NCBI RefSeq assembly: GCF_003473485.1
Contig: NC_053042.1
Coordinates: forward strand, 50,121,762 to 50,185,761
DNA: 64,000 bases
Direction of reading: 5' to 3'
Source: Medicago truncatula
Lineage: Eukaryota > Streptophyta > Magnoliopsida > Fabales > Fabaceae
Shown: piece after piece, positions 47,654 to 58,726 of the stretch
Layout of the letters: every line of letters starts with the position of its first letter
How positions within the stretch are numbered: position 1 is the first letter of the stretch
Notes under the pieces: model-generated
Seen by the model: the letters and a program-made list of their open reading frames with translations, nothing else
The model's database searches: none
Told to the model about the DNA's origin: nothing
Translations under genes and position numbers: made by a program

Positions 47654-50600
47654 TTAGCATTCTTGAACATCTGTCAAGAGAACGAGATTACATAAACACA
47701 TGACAAAAACTATTGAACAATATTCTGGTAATCTAGCAATAGCTGGTGTATCACCAATTATTGGTTTACACTTTAGTGATCACTATCACAAATATCATCT
47801 GCTGTTAACTGGTAACTAGTTAAAACAGTAAGAATCTGCTACATAAGTTATATACAACACAACTGCAACTAACTAAGATCCTCCTTTACTGGTTGTCACA
47901 AGTGGAGAACTTCACAACTATGGTTTTGGGTGTATAATAACCTAGTTATGTGATCAATTATGAAAATGAGTGAGCACCTTCATATTTACTAGTAGAAAGA
48001 CAGAACTAACGCGCCCGTCTGTATTTCTACTGTGTTTAGTATGTCTAATTTATTGCATTTATTGTCTAATATTCATCTACAGTTGGAATGGAACAACTAT
48101 CGAAACCAATGAATTGTACACAAATTGTCAACCGCTTCCTTCATTTGTTTGTTAATTTTACTCTCTAGTCCTTATTATAAGCAAAAAAAAACTTTTCAGA
48201 TTCATTGAATAACTTATGTATCTGGTCAATAATAAAGACAAGATGCATCAATTATTCAATTAACCTAAAAAGTGGTTTTTTGCTCATATTAGTAACCGGA
48301 GATAGTATATGCTAAAAGGGGTAAAATTGGAAGAAAATAAAGTCATGTCAAAATCTTGTATTGTCTTTATATATAGGTATAGACACACTATAAATATCCC
48401 TAAACGATAAATATCAAAACAGCAAGCAGGACAACTGATTTATTTATTATTTACGAAGATCCTCTAATTAATATACTTTTGAGAGATTTATTGTCTCTTT
48501 CTTGTTAGCAAAAAATGAACGTTATTTAGTTACATTAACAGTTGAAGAAAAGATTGCGACAGACCTTTATCATTCAAATCAATGGGAAGGGTAACTTTTG
48601 GCTGGTTTTCAGCTGAGCCACTGGAAACTAAAGGCAGTCTAGGCTGTGGTGGAGAGTCAGTGCTACTACGACTTGAATTCCCATTTGAGGCATGGAGCTT
48701 CACTGGAAGGTTCAAATACATCTCAAAGTTAGATGAAGTTATGCCAGTCAGTTTCTTGCCCTTCGATCTTCCCCTAAAAAGGCAGAGTAATAAAATAATT
48801 CAGCGGGCATTCCTTAAAACTAAAAAAGTGGTAACACGAGGGATGTAATTGATGTCAATAAACAGATGACAGTTTAGTACTGCGGATACCTGTCCTTTCG
48901 CTTTTCAAGATATCGCTGCAGTGACACTTTTCTGCTTGCCTGACCCTCTACATCTTTTATAAAACAAATAAATATTACTGATACTTAGGTTCTCATAATT
49001 TGAGGTATGGAAGCTTGATACAGGGCTTTCAGTTTAAAAATAAATTATTGTCTATAGCTCTTACAAATTCTTGTAGCTTAAGTTCAATATCATACCACTA
49101 AGTCAGTGCAGGTTAAGCATCATTATAAGTTACATATCAAATATTTTATATTCTACCAATTTAATACATACATCAAAAGGCTTCCTCTTATACACTACTG
49201 CTATAGTACATTATAGTAAAACCCACGAGATTTCTTCATATTTCATTGCTTTAAGAATTACGAACAAGTTCTTTTAGCCAGGTAATATACGGGTGCACAT
49301 GCTGCCCAAATACATAAATCGCCATCAATCTTGGGTGAAAAAACACAAAACGGGTATGAGTACTGGAATTCACAATCACACATATTTTGTACATGCATGG
49401 AATCTTTTGAGGGGAAAAAACTACCGTAACTGCTGAATAGTAGCACCGGTACTGACACATGATCAATTTATAATTACATTAACATATATTGTAACAGAGG
49501 TGAAAATCTAGAAATACTCCTGTACTCCAATAGTAGCAAATTTACTGGGACACATGCATGATGGTTAAAAAAGGCATGAAGCTCGTGAATTCCAAAGTGG
49601 GGCTGACATCCAAAACTAAGGTAGAAAAATAGCAGTAACTTTATAACACAAGGAAAATAGTAACAATAACAGCAAAAGCTTTTTCCACTGGATAAGATAG
49701 GAAACAGGGATCAAATGATGTATTGTGTTCTTTCAATAACAACTCTCTAAAGTCAAGTACGATAATTTTGCATTTCTTTATTTTAAAGATCACTATAGCA
49801 TGACTTGGGATGCCGAGAAAGAAAAAAAAGAAAAGCCCACTTAATTGGAATCATCTGTAAATCTGCAAGTAGTCTATCAACAAATTATCTACTTAGAATT
49901 ATCTGTAAATCTGCCAAAAGAGAACACGATAAAATTCTAGAGCAGACTGCAAAAGTTTAAACACTTAATTGTCCCTACCAGCATCACGAGCTGTGCTTCC
50001 TTTCTCCCTGTATTGCAGAGGGTATTCCACCATCTTATCTGTAAAACCAAATTTAGAACACCAATTATGAAGTTAAACATCTTCAGTTCCTGACTAGATG
50101 CCAATGACTTTTGCATTAATTCAAAAATCTCAGTTCCTAACTTGCAAATGTTACCATGATTTTAAATAAGTCATTGATGTTGAGCTTGTTCATCTTATAG
50201 GCACAAGAACAAAATAGCTTTAATTCAAAAAATCGGTATTCGGAGTGAATTTGGTCAGAACAGAACAGTGTCTTCACATCCCAGTGATTTAAAAACTGGC
50301 TCGGACCGGTTGAACCGGGAACCAAAGGGATAATCAGTTCAAGTCAAATATTAGATCGGCCATGCTATCAAGCTATCAAACTGGTGTGACCTGGACGAAC
50401 CCAGTATAAACCGGCGACTCGGCAGTTTTCCTAAAACCAGCTGAGCCACGCTTGACCATTTATAAAAATGGTCAACAATTTAATGTAGGGTTAATTAAGT
50501 AAATGGTCCCTATAAATATTCAGAATTTTGTTTTTAGTCCCTACAAAAAAAAATCACACTTTTTAGTTCCTGTGATATATTCCTTTGGCATTTTAGGGAC

Positions 50601-53600
50601 CGAAAATGCTGACGTAAAATTTTTACAAGGACTAAAAAATGTTGATGGAAAATTTTACAGGGACTAAAAAGTGCGATTTTATTTTTGTAGGGACTAAAAA
50701 CAAAATTCTGAATATTTATAGGGACCATTTACTTAATTAACCCTTTTATGTATTTTATGAAAAAATGAAACTTCATAGTGGAGGGATCTTACTCCCGCGT
50801 GGTTATTGAAAATAGGCATTCTAGGTCACCAACAAACCATGTATTGGATTGTGATAGTTGTTTACTTCTTATTTATTATATTTAAAAAAATCAAATGCAA
50901 AAGCTCACTTTAATTCACATTTTAACTTATAATTTAACTTTATAAAAAATTATAATTTAACTTAATAATAAACTGTGAAAGTATGTGTTTCTGATTTATT
51001 ATATTCAAAACTAAATTACATATATATTTAATACATTTGTTTGTAAATATTGATGCGACTATGTCATAGTCAATGGATTTAAATTTGAAGAATGAACTTG
51101 TGAAAGAAACAGAAAGGTAACTTGCTGTTATGTCAAGCGTCAAGTAATAAATTGAATGATATCCAAGCTAAAAAAACTGATACACTAATAAATTGAATGG
51201 TAACCTTCTGCAAGTGCTTATCATATATATTAACGAATTCTTTTAAGTTCCAGAAAAGTATGCATGAAAATAGTGATTTGTTTGACATTAGAGTACTACA
51301 CTTCAAAGCAAAATTAAGCATGTTTTCTACCCAATTGCTAACTACCTGTTTGAGCAACTTGAAGGATTGCTGTGTCAGTAGGGAAGAGGACTTCCTTATC
51401 AATAGGTAAGTTGCAAGGAGAAGCCCAAACTGCTGCATTTTTATTTGAAGGATTATCCTGAGGAAAGGAGGACGGACATGCAGCAGCAAGCTGCATGATT
51501 GATCGTGCCTGCAAATACAAGTATGGTTAATTATTGGGAGGTGAAATTTAATTGATGTATGGCAAGATATTCATGCAAGATGACACATCTTTACCTACCT
51601 TATCCGGCGAGACTCCATCATAGACATTCACCTTACCACAGTAGAAAATTGTCATTTGCCCAAATGACCCACTAGGTGCGCACCCTCTGCTCATATCAAA
51701 TTTACAATAAATGTTAAGAACTTGAATGGATAATAAACAAAACTAACATTGGTCTACCTTCAGTCATATTTTACACAAATTTAAATTATTTGGCATTTTG
51801 AGTAACTAAATCACTCTTCATATGAAAGCAGATAATAAACTGAAAGTTCTGCACATTTAACCACTACCCCAGACTCCTTCCAACAAAGAATGGCATAAGT
51901 GCAGTTTTTAGTTTAAGGGAATCAAGAGATGTTTTAATAAATATAGAACAGCTAATTACAGCCCTAACGCAACACTTTTTTCAGGTAGAGATGACTATGA
52001 TTACTACCTATTGGAACTGAAAGAAATTCCACATTAACAAAACTTGCAATTTACTACCATATTCATTGTTGAAGTCACGAGCTATTGACATCAAACCAAC
52101 ACATTGATTGGTATATTTCTTCATCTAACTTATTCTTAGTCCTTTAATATACAAAATGATCATGCTTAACCTAAAATAATCATTTAGGGTTTTCCTTCTC
52201 GGTTGATATCTACCATCCACTTCAAACAGAATATCTAAAGTAATAATTAAATGGAAAACTTGTAAATTAAGAAGCATGAGATTGTCAGTACTTTGATGGC
52301 ACTAAAACCCGGCATGAAGTGAAAACTGAAAACAACAATTAAATATGAGAAAGTAAAAAAAGTGCAAACCCAGAATAGAGATAATATTAAAGTTACAGAT
52401 ATCTAGACATTTGACAATGACAGCAAAAAAGAAGCCACAGAATACATACATCCCAGTAACAAAAAAAAAAACCTCAAACTGACCCTATCAACACACATTC
52501 ATCATATGCCAAAAATTGTCTCCCACTTCACATAAAGCTATAAAACAATGAGCAATTTCCCAACCTAATTATAAACAAATAAATAAAAAAATATGTTTCA
52601 AACAACCGAATTATACTATCATCAACTCATTTAATAAGCACGCTTCACTCTCACTAAACTGTAACCATTCAGATTTACTTTTTTACCAAAAAACATCAAA
52701 TGCAACAACATCAACCCTAGATTCTGAAGCCCTGACACTTCTGATGCAAGGTGTGTCCGATGTCTGACACTTGTCAGCGTCGTATCAAACAATGTGACAC
52801 CGAAATGTGTAATTACATTCAATCATTTCATTTTTTAATTAGTGTCGACGTGACTGTGTTAATGTTGTTTCGGTGTGTGAGTAAGTGTTTCAGTCTTTCA
52901 TAGCCCTAAAAACAACAAAAGATAACAAACAAACCAAAAAAAGTTGCCAACACAAAAAAAATAAACGAGATTAAAAAAAGTTGAGAGAAAAATGGAGAAC
53001 AGACCCGGGATTGTTAACAACATTGGCATCATTGGTTTCCGTGGGTCTCTCAGCAACAGGTGAAGTGGATTTCTGTAGTTCCAAAGCAGTATCTTCGGGA
53101 TCCAAAGCCTTCGGCGGAGGTTGAGGAGGGTGGTGGTGGTGATGGTGGTGAATGGCGGAGGAGACACCAACGCCGACGGTAGCCGGGATATCATCGTCGG
53201 TAGGTTCTAGAAGCGCTTTGAGAGAAATCACCTGCTGGATCGCCTGTGATTTGTTCCAGGAAGGCCTGCGCATCCCTGTACGAACACGTGTCGTCTTCTT
53301 CAGTCATTTTTTTAATTACTTATTATTTACATCATCCCAATTAATTAAATTAATATTAAATATAGAAAGTATGAAGCATTGGAGTAGAAAAATTAAATAG
53401 TTGTTCTCAGGAGCCGGAAATCATGGAGCATGAGAGGATAAAATCGAAAAAATAATATTAATTAATTTTTTGATGTTGAAAGAGGAAGAAGAAGAAGAAA
53501 GAGAAGTTAGGTACCTTTATCTTTGAGGAATCTGCGACAGTCTTCGCGAGTGAGTTGAGAAATGTCATCTTCAGTGAGTTGGTTAAGAGGTCTGTCGAGG

Positions 53601-53635
53601 ATGGATCGGAAGGAAACGGTGCTTCCGCCGTTCAT
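47654..53635 (-). CDS. BS1: BIG SEEDS1 / PEAPOD-type TIFY regulator
   Basis: Eight exons: 53515-53635, 53005-53275, 51599-51686, 51346-51508, 49979-50038, 48890-48947, 48565-48773, 47654-47670; total 987 bases, 328 residues. The N-terminal PPD region (about 1-60) begins MNGGSTVSFRSIL. A His/Pro tract (HHHHHHH) follows, then the TIFY motif as TIFYCG within QMTIFYCGKVNVYDG, then a Jas-like segment SRKVSLQRYLEKRKDR lacking the usual PY end. The chain ends PIDLNDKDVQEC. PEAPOD proteins are transcriptional repressors acting with NINJA/TOPLESS and KIX partners. They limit meristemoid division, and loss enlarges leaves, pods and seeds. The last exon has only five codons before the stop, easy to miss. 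Introns hold several MITEs. I recall the Medicago locus as on chromosome 1. Confidence 0.95.
48165..48300. repeat. MITE in BS1 intron 7
   Basis: Opens CTCTAGTCCTTATTATAAGC and closes TTTTTTGCTCATATTAGTAACCGGAGATAG. Internal TGCATCAATTATTCAAT and ATTGAATAACTTATGTATC are mutually inverted. A Stowaway-like arrangement related to a fragment at 34290-34380 and the element at 21240-21420. Confidence 0.65.
50488..50743. repeat. Near-perfect hairpin MITE in BS1 intron 4
   Basis: The 256 bp element starts GGGTTAATTAAGTAAATGG and ends with its exact reverse complement. The inverted repeat is identical for about 57 bases on each side, so it is likely a young insertion. Internal sequence contains several GTCCCTACAAA / TTTTGTAGGGAC repeats. 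The flanking duplication was not resolved. Confidence 0.85.
52728..52905. repeat. CACCGACAC-type dispersed repeat in BS1 intron 2
   Basis: Runs from about CTGACACTTCTGATGCAAGG to TTTCAGTCTTTCATAG. Aligns in order with 19157-19325 in the dymeclin intron (both share ACACTTxTGATG, TGTGTCCG, and a GTGTCG..GTGTTA block). Inverted ends are weak. Confidence 0.55.
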
Positions 53636-55421
53636 CGTTTCCGATTCCGGCAACAGAGGGTAAGTGGGACCATGTACAGGTATAGAATTTATGAGATGAT
53701 GCTGATGATGATGAGAGAGAGGGTGTAGTGTAGTGTAGTGTTGGTGTAGTGAGGGAGTGATGGGTCAAGAAGTGTGAAGGGTGTGTGAATGAATGTGTAC
53801 TGTTGCAGTAGGGTCTTTGGGGGGAAAGAAATGTGAAGGGTAGGAGGGGCTTTTTTTAGGACTTGTGATGAACCCTAAGCTGCCACGTATGCTTTTCTCT
53901 TAATTATTAGTTAATTAATCTCTTTTTTTTTTTACAGCGTTGGAGTTTGCATCACTTTCTAATTATTTCATTTCAAGACAAGATTGTTTTGTAATTTTGT
54001 TAGTGGTTAATGAAAAATAAGGGGAATGCTTAAAATAAATTATTTTTGGTGAAAAAAAATGATTGGTTAGGAAACAGATAAAAATAAAGTCACAAAAACT
54101 CAACTCAACATCCATGTGTAATTTTTTTAGACTAGCGGGAAGTGTTACAAACACGCATGTAGGGTTGTACATAGGTCAATTTGAAAAGGTAAGGATTTGT
54201 GATGAGAACTAAAAGTGTTGTGTATGATTCACCAAGGAGACTAGGAGAGAGATGGGTTTCTTGTACTTCAAACCATTTCATAAAAACACATCATTTATTT
54301 ATTCATTGGTATCTCTATCTCTGTCTCTATTATAAATTTGTCTTAATTTTTTTTTTAAAAGTACACATGGCATCTTCTAATTTCTCATCTCATTTAATGT
54401 TTTTTCATCAACCAATCAAAATATATCACGACTCATTTACTTTTTATTTACCAATCAAAATGAATGATGATTCATTTATTTTTCATTAGCCAATTAAAAT
54501 TGATCATGACATGATTTTTTCCCCTATATATAGACAACTTGCTTTTCATTATTTTCATACCTCTTCCTCCCTAAAAAAAAGAAGACATAAAAAGGTATTT
54601 TCTGTATTTTGAAAAGCATGGAATTTTAATCGCTTGATGGATTAAGAGATTGATTTACTTTTTCATTTGAATCTAATCGCTAATGCTACTTTCTTTCGGT
54701 AGATTTTTATATATCCAAAAGGGGTGAGTCGCTAACTTAGTCATTCTGAGAGAAGAATCTAGATAATTTTTTTTATTGCAATGAGCACTATTATATTTAT
54801 TTTATTGTAAACCCTCTTATATCTATTATATTAATGAGGGTTATGTAATTTTTTGTTATGATTATGCCTATATGCATTCGAATGGAATAAAAGGGCGTAA
54901 ATTATATTGATGAGATTAGTAAATGTAGCTCAGTTTTCATTCTCCTGCTTTTTACTACATCAAGGGCATAACTTATATTTAAATATGATTGGTATTCTAT
55001 TTCGCTATTTTTTATTCCAGAGTTTACAAGTTTATGTTTAACTTTTCTTTTTAAAAAAAGTTTATGTTTAACCGTATAAAGATACACACTTTTTGACCCA
55101 AAAAAAAAAAAAAAAAAGGCACACACATCTTGATTAGAAAAATCCTAATTAATAAGATTAAATTTGAAGAAAAAAATTCAAAAAATTTTAATTTCGAAGA
55201 CTTTTCCATTTATATGGAGATTATAACTCATAATTAAAAAAATAGTTTTGAATGCCCATAAATTTATTGAATCCGAATAAACTCAAATAATTTTCTTATA
55301 AATGTCAATGAATTTGATTAAATTTTAATAATTCTATTGAGATTTTAATTTCTATTGATTAGACTGTGCTATCTTTTGTACATTTTGAGGTTATGTACAT
55401 GAGGCTTTTGTACATTTTAAT
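53636..55421. other. Upstream region of BS1
   Basis: Presumed 5' UTR and promoter of BS1 within the first few hundred bases. A short GAT/GTAGT-rich stretch lies at 53696-53745. Two near-identical phrases ACCAATCAAAATxxATxA occur near 54411 and 54451. No gene is seen. Confidence 0.4.
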
Positions 55422-56174
55422 CAGGGGCGGTTCCTCTCAAGAGGATGGGGTAGCTTTTGCTACCCTAAAAAATAAATATTGAGCTACCCCAAATAAATTT
55501 GGTTTGTCGAAAATTAGCATAAATAAGAAAAAAATTGCTACATGATTGACAGGTATATTTATACGGGTTTGATTGATACTTTCAGTCTCAATAACAACTA
55601 TAGGTAGACAATATTTCACAAACAATAGTTATAAACAAATTAAAAGGACAATAAGTTTTTGAAAATAACTTGTTTGTTTACATTGAAAAACATTAATAAT
55701 CTATTTATTAAACAGTCAATCATGGATAAAATTGAGTTCTTAAAATACGTTTTGCCCAAATTTTTTAAATATTTTTGTCAATTTTATTTCATTTGTTGTT
55801 GCTATGATTTACACTTCATATAAGTAAAAATTGTTGTGATTTTTTTTTACATAATGGTTAAGTTTTGAATTAAATTTGTTTTTGTTATCTACGACGCTCA
55901 CAATTTTTAAGTTAAATTTCCAAGATTTTATTTATTTTAGTCCTTAATTTATTTTTATAGAGATTAAATGCAAGACTAAAATCACTCTTTTTTTTGTAAA
56001 ATTTTAAAGCTGAGACAATAATTGAATAAATTTTTTGTGAGGATTAAACTTAAAAAATTATAATCTATGGGACTAGAAATATATTTTATCCTTAAGTTTC
56101 ATATGTTGATTTTAAATTTTTTTATTTTTCTTTATTTTTGGCCCTGCATAAAATTTTCGCTAGCTTCGCCGCTG
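55422..56174. mobile_element. Non-autonomous hAT element with 8 bp target duplication
   Basis: A perfect 8 bp direct repeat ATTTTAAT flanks the segment (55414-55421 and 56175-56182). The left terminus is CAGGGGCGGTTCC and the right terminus, on the reverse strand, CAGCGGCGAAGC: short imperfect inverted repeats of the CAGGGGCGG type usual for hAT. The 753 bp between is AT-rich and noncoding, with a GGGGTAGCTTTTGCTACCC palindrome near the left end. Confidence 0.82.
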
Positions 56175-56795
56175 ATTTTAATTACCGTCCAAACACTTTT
56201 TTAAATCAAAACGGATTTAAAAATTGATTTTAACTGATTGAAAAAGTGTTGAACAATAATTAACTACTGTTTTGTAGGTGCTTGGAGCAAATGTTAGGTG
56301 CCTAAAAAGCAATCCAAAATATTTTCATTCTTGACCAAGTTGGGCCAAATAATGTAAAAAAAGCAATGATTTTTATGCCAATCAAACTCTACCATTTACT
56401 TTGTCAATTCAAAAGCTATATCCTTTACGACGTGCGGGGCTTAAATGGATTGGTCCATGGATGATTCACATATGAATATTAACTTTTAATGCAATTTGTC
56501 CGTAAAAGTAGCTTAATTGTTGGATACGAAGACATTATAGGTATGAATTAGAGTTCGAACTATCTTATTTTCCATGTTTTAAGTGTGTGATTTATTTTTT
56601 TGGTCAATTAAGTGTGTGAATTTAACCACTATGCTGTATAATAAAATTAAAGTTTCGTGAGCATAACTTAGTTAGTAGGACAATACATTATTATAAGTAG
56701 GGGTCAGGGTTTAAACCCCAGGTGAATTCTAGCCACTAGGCTACCTGACAGCAAAAAAATTAAAAAAATTACATAACATTTATGTAAAAAATATT
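56175..56795. other. Spacer between hAT element and nested MITEs
   Basis: No gene. AT-rich, with a phrase resembling transposon flanks near 56700 (AGGGTTTAAACCCCAGG). Nothing further recognised. Confidence 0.35.
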
Positions 56796-57724
56796 GTTAA
56801 ATATATTTTTGGTCCCTGTATATATACCAACATTTAGTTTTAATCCTTCGCCAATGGTCTTTCAACTTTTAGTTCCTATAAAATTTTCAATCACTACTTT
56901 TGGTCCATTTTTTTGTATTTTTTAATGAAATTGTGCAGAAATGTATAGAATATTGTAAATATCACGCCCAAAAAAATAATTTTTTTAAAAAAAACATAAA
57001 TTAAATATGAATTTTTTACTGCTAAAAATATATATTTAATTCATGTTTTGGTAAAAAAAAAAAAGGTTAAATATGTTTTTGGTCCCTATAAGATTAGCAA
57101 CTTCTAAGTTTAATCCTTACTTAATTTTAATAGATATTTTAGTCCCTACAAAAAAAAAATTACTTCGAATTTTAGTCCATCTTACAACAAAGTTTGTTTA
57201 ATTATCCTTAAACTCTTAAAATTTTGATCGATTTTTTTGGGACAAGTTTAGAACACTATGAAAGGTTCATTTACTAAAATTTAGACTTTTTTAACATGAA
57301 ACGAATTAAATATGAATTTTTTAAAACGAAAAAAGTTAAAGATAAAATTAACAAAATCTGGACGTAGAAATCAAATTATGTGACAATTTTTTGTAGAGGA
57401 CCTTTTTGTAGAGGACCTTTTAGTAATCTAAAAAACTATTAAAATTAAGTAAGGACTAAACTTAAAATGTCCCAATTTTATAGGGACGAAAAACATATTT
57501 AACCCTAAAAAAAATCTAATTTTTTTTTTGTAAAGATCCTTATAATATTATAATTTTTTTACAGATTTTTATTCAAAAATATTCATTTTACATTAGTTTA
57601 CTTTAAAGTAGGAACTAAAAGTGAAGAAGAAATTTTTTTGAGGACTAAAAGTTGAAGAAAAACTTTAGAAGGACTAAAACAAAAAAAATGACAAAATTAT
57701 AAGGACCAAAAATATATTTAACCC
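56796..57724. repeat. MITE of the TTAAATATATTTTTGGTCC family, outer copy
   Basis: Left end TTAAATATATTTTTGGTCCC and right end, reverse complement, GGGTTAAATATATTTTTGGTCC. Large for a MITE (about 930 bp) because another family member sits inside it at 57064-57505; without it about 490 bp remain. Confidence 0.75.
57064..57505. repeat. MITE of the GGTTAAATATGTTTTTGGTCC family, inner copy
   Basis: Left end GGTTAAATATGTTTTTGGTC, right end reverse complement GGGTTAAATATGTTTTTCGTCCC. Internal AAGTTTAATCCTTACTTAATT is matched by inverted AATTAAGTAAGGACTAAACTT. Nested within the outer, related element. Confidence 0.78.
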
Positions 57725-57960
57725 TAAAAAATAATACTGGCCACTCAAATATAATGCGATGTCTTTACCAACTGAATATGGTCACGATGACGAATATCTA
57801 TGTAATTATATTATTGATATTTTTAAATAAAAGAAATTATTGGGTTAATTAGCGGACTGATTCATCCCATCACAAGCTAAAATTATATCAAATCAACAAT
57901 TTTCTTGGCTGAGTCAAATTAGAACAAAATGATTACTTTGTTAATTTTTGTTACCACATA

Positions 57961-58105
57961 CTTCCTCCGTTTTGAAATATAAGCAAATTTTACTTTTTAG
58001 GTACATTCAACTAATGATGTATGTGGTCCATATTATAAACCACATACATCATTAATTGAATGAACCTAAAAAGTAAAATTTGCTTATATTTTGAAACGGA
58101 GGGAG
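57961..58105. repeat. Stowaway MITE, 145 bp, TA-flanked
   Basis: TA at 57959-57960 and 58106-58107. Left end CTTCCTCCGTTTTGAAATAT, right end reverse complement CTCCCTCCGTTTCAAAATAT. The arms pair along nearly the full length, with only a short loop around 58030, consistent with a Tc1/mariner-derived Stowaway element. Confidence 0.9.
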
Positions 58106-58199
58106 TACGACATTATATGGAAAATTTAAAAATCATGGTGTCATTTCATTTCATGGTACACAAACTCTTCAATTTTCAAAAATACATTTGTTACGAATG

Positions 58200-58690
58200 T
58201 TCTCCCATTTGCATTATTTTTTTAAAGCAGTTGCTTCTCCTGATCCCCGTATTCAACCGCCTGTGTGTTGTTACTTGGATTCAACTTAATTTTAGCTCAG
58301 TGGCTCTTAACATATACGACATTATGTTTTTTCAATCTAATTTGGGTGATTTTGGTTGTCTTATTCGTGATGATACGATGTCTTTTTGCATGGATTTCTC
58401 GGCAGCAATAGTCGACCTTTCATTCAACATGCTGATATCTTAAGCTTAGATCATGGTTTGAAGTTGTGTTCAGGCTCCGACTATAAGTAAGTGTTGTGTC
58501 TCTCAAACTTAAGTATCATGGTTGACCTTGTTCATAAAGGTGTATCACAAATATTAAAATTATATATGGGCTATCAAACAACTTTTGCCAAGAGATTTGG
58601 TAGTTAATTTGCAACACACTTTATGTAAGAAATATGTTGTTCACACATAGTGTTTGGTTGAAAAACACCAGTAATTTACCAATATAATTC
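58200..58690 (+). mobile_element. LINE RNase H-domain remnant
   Basis: Open frame to 58443 ends LGDFGCLIRDDTMSFCMDFS, then after frame disruptions HGLKLCS-like residues follow. These correspond to the RNase H start of plant LINEs (GxGxxxRD..G.F..). Several stops and a shift are present. It abuts the retrotransposon junction at about 58727. Confidence 0.55.
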
Positions 58691-58726
58691 CATCGGCATT
58701 TAACTGCTGATGAATTTATAACCGGT

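Noticed and set aside
52971-53273. BS1 exon 2 read as a separate 100-codon gene
   Set aside because: It joins in phase to exon 1 and exon 3 of BS1 across good splice sites; the ATG is internal.
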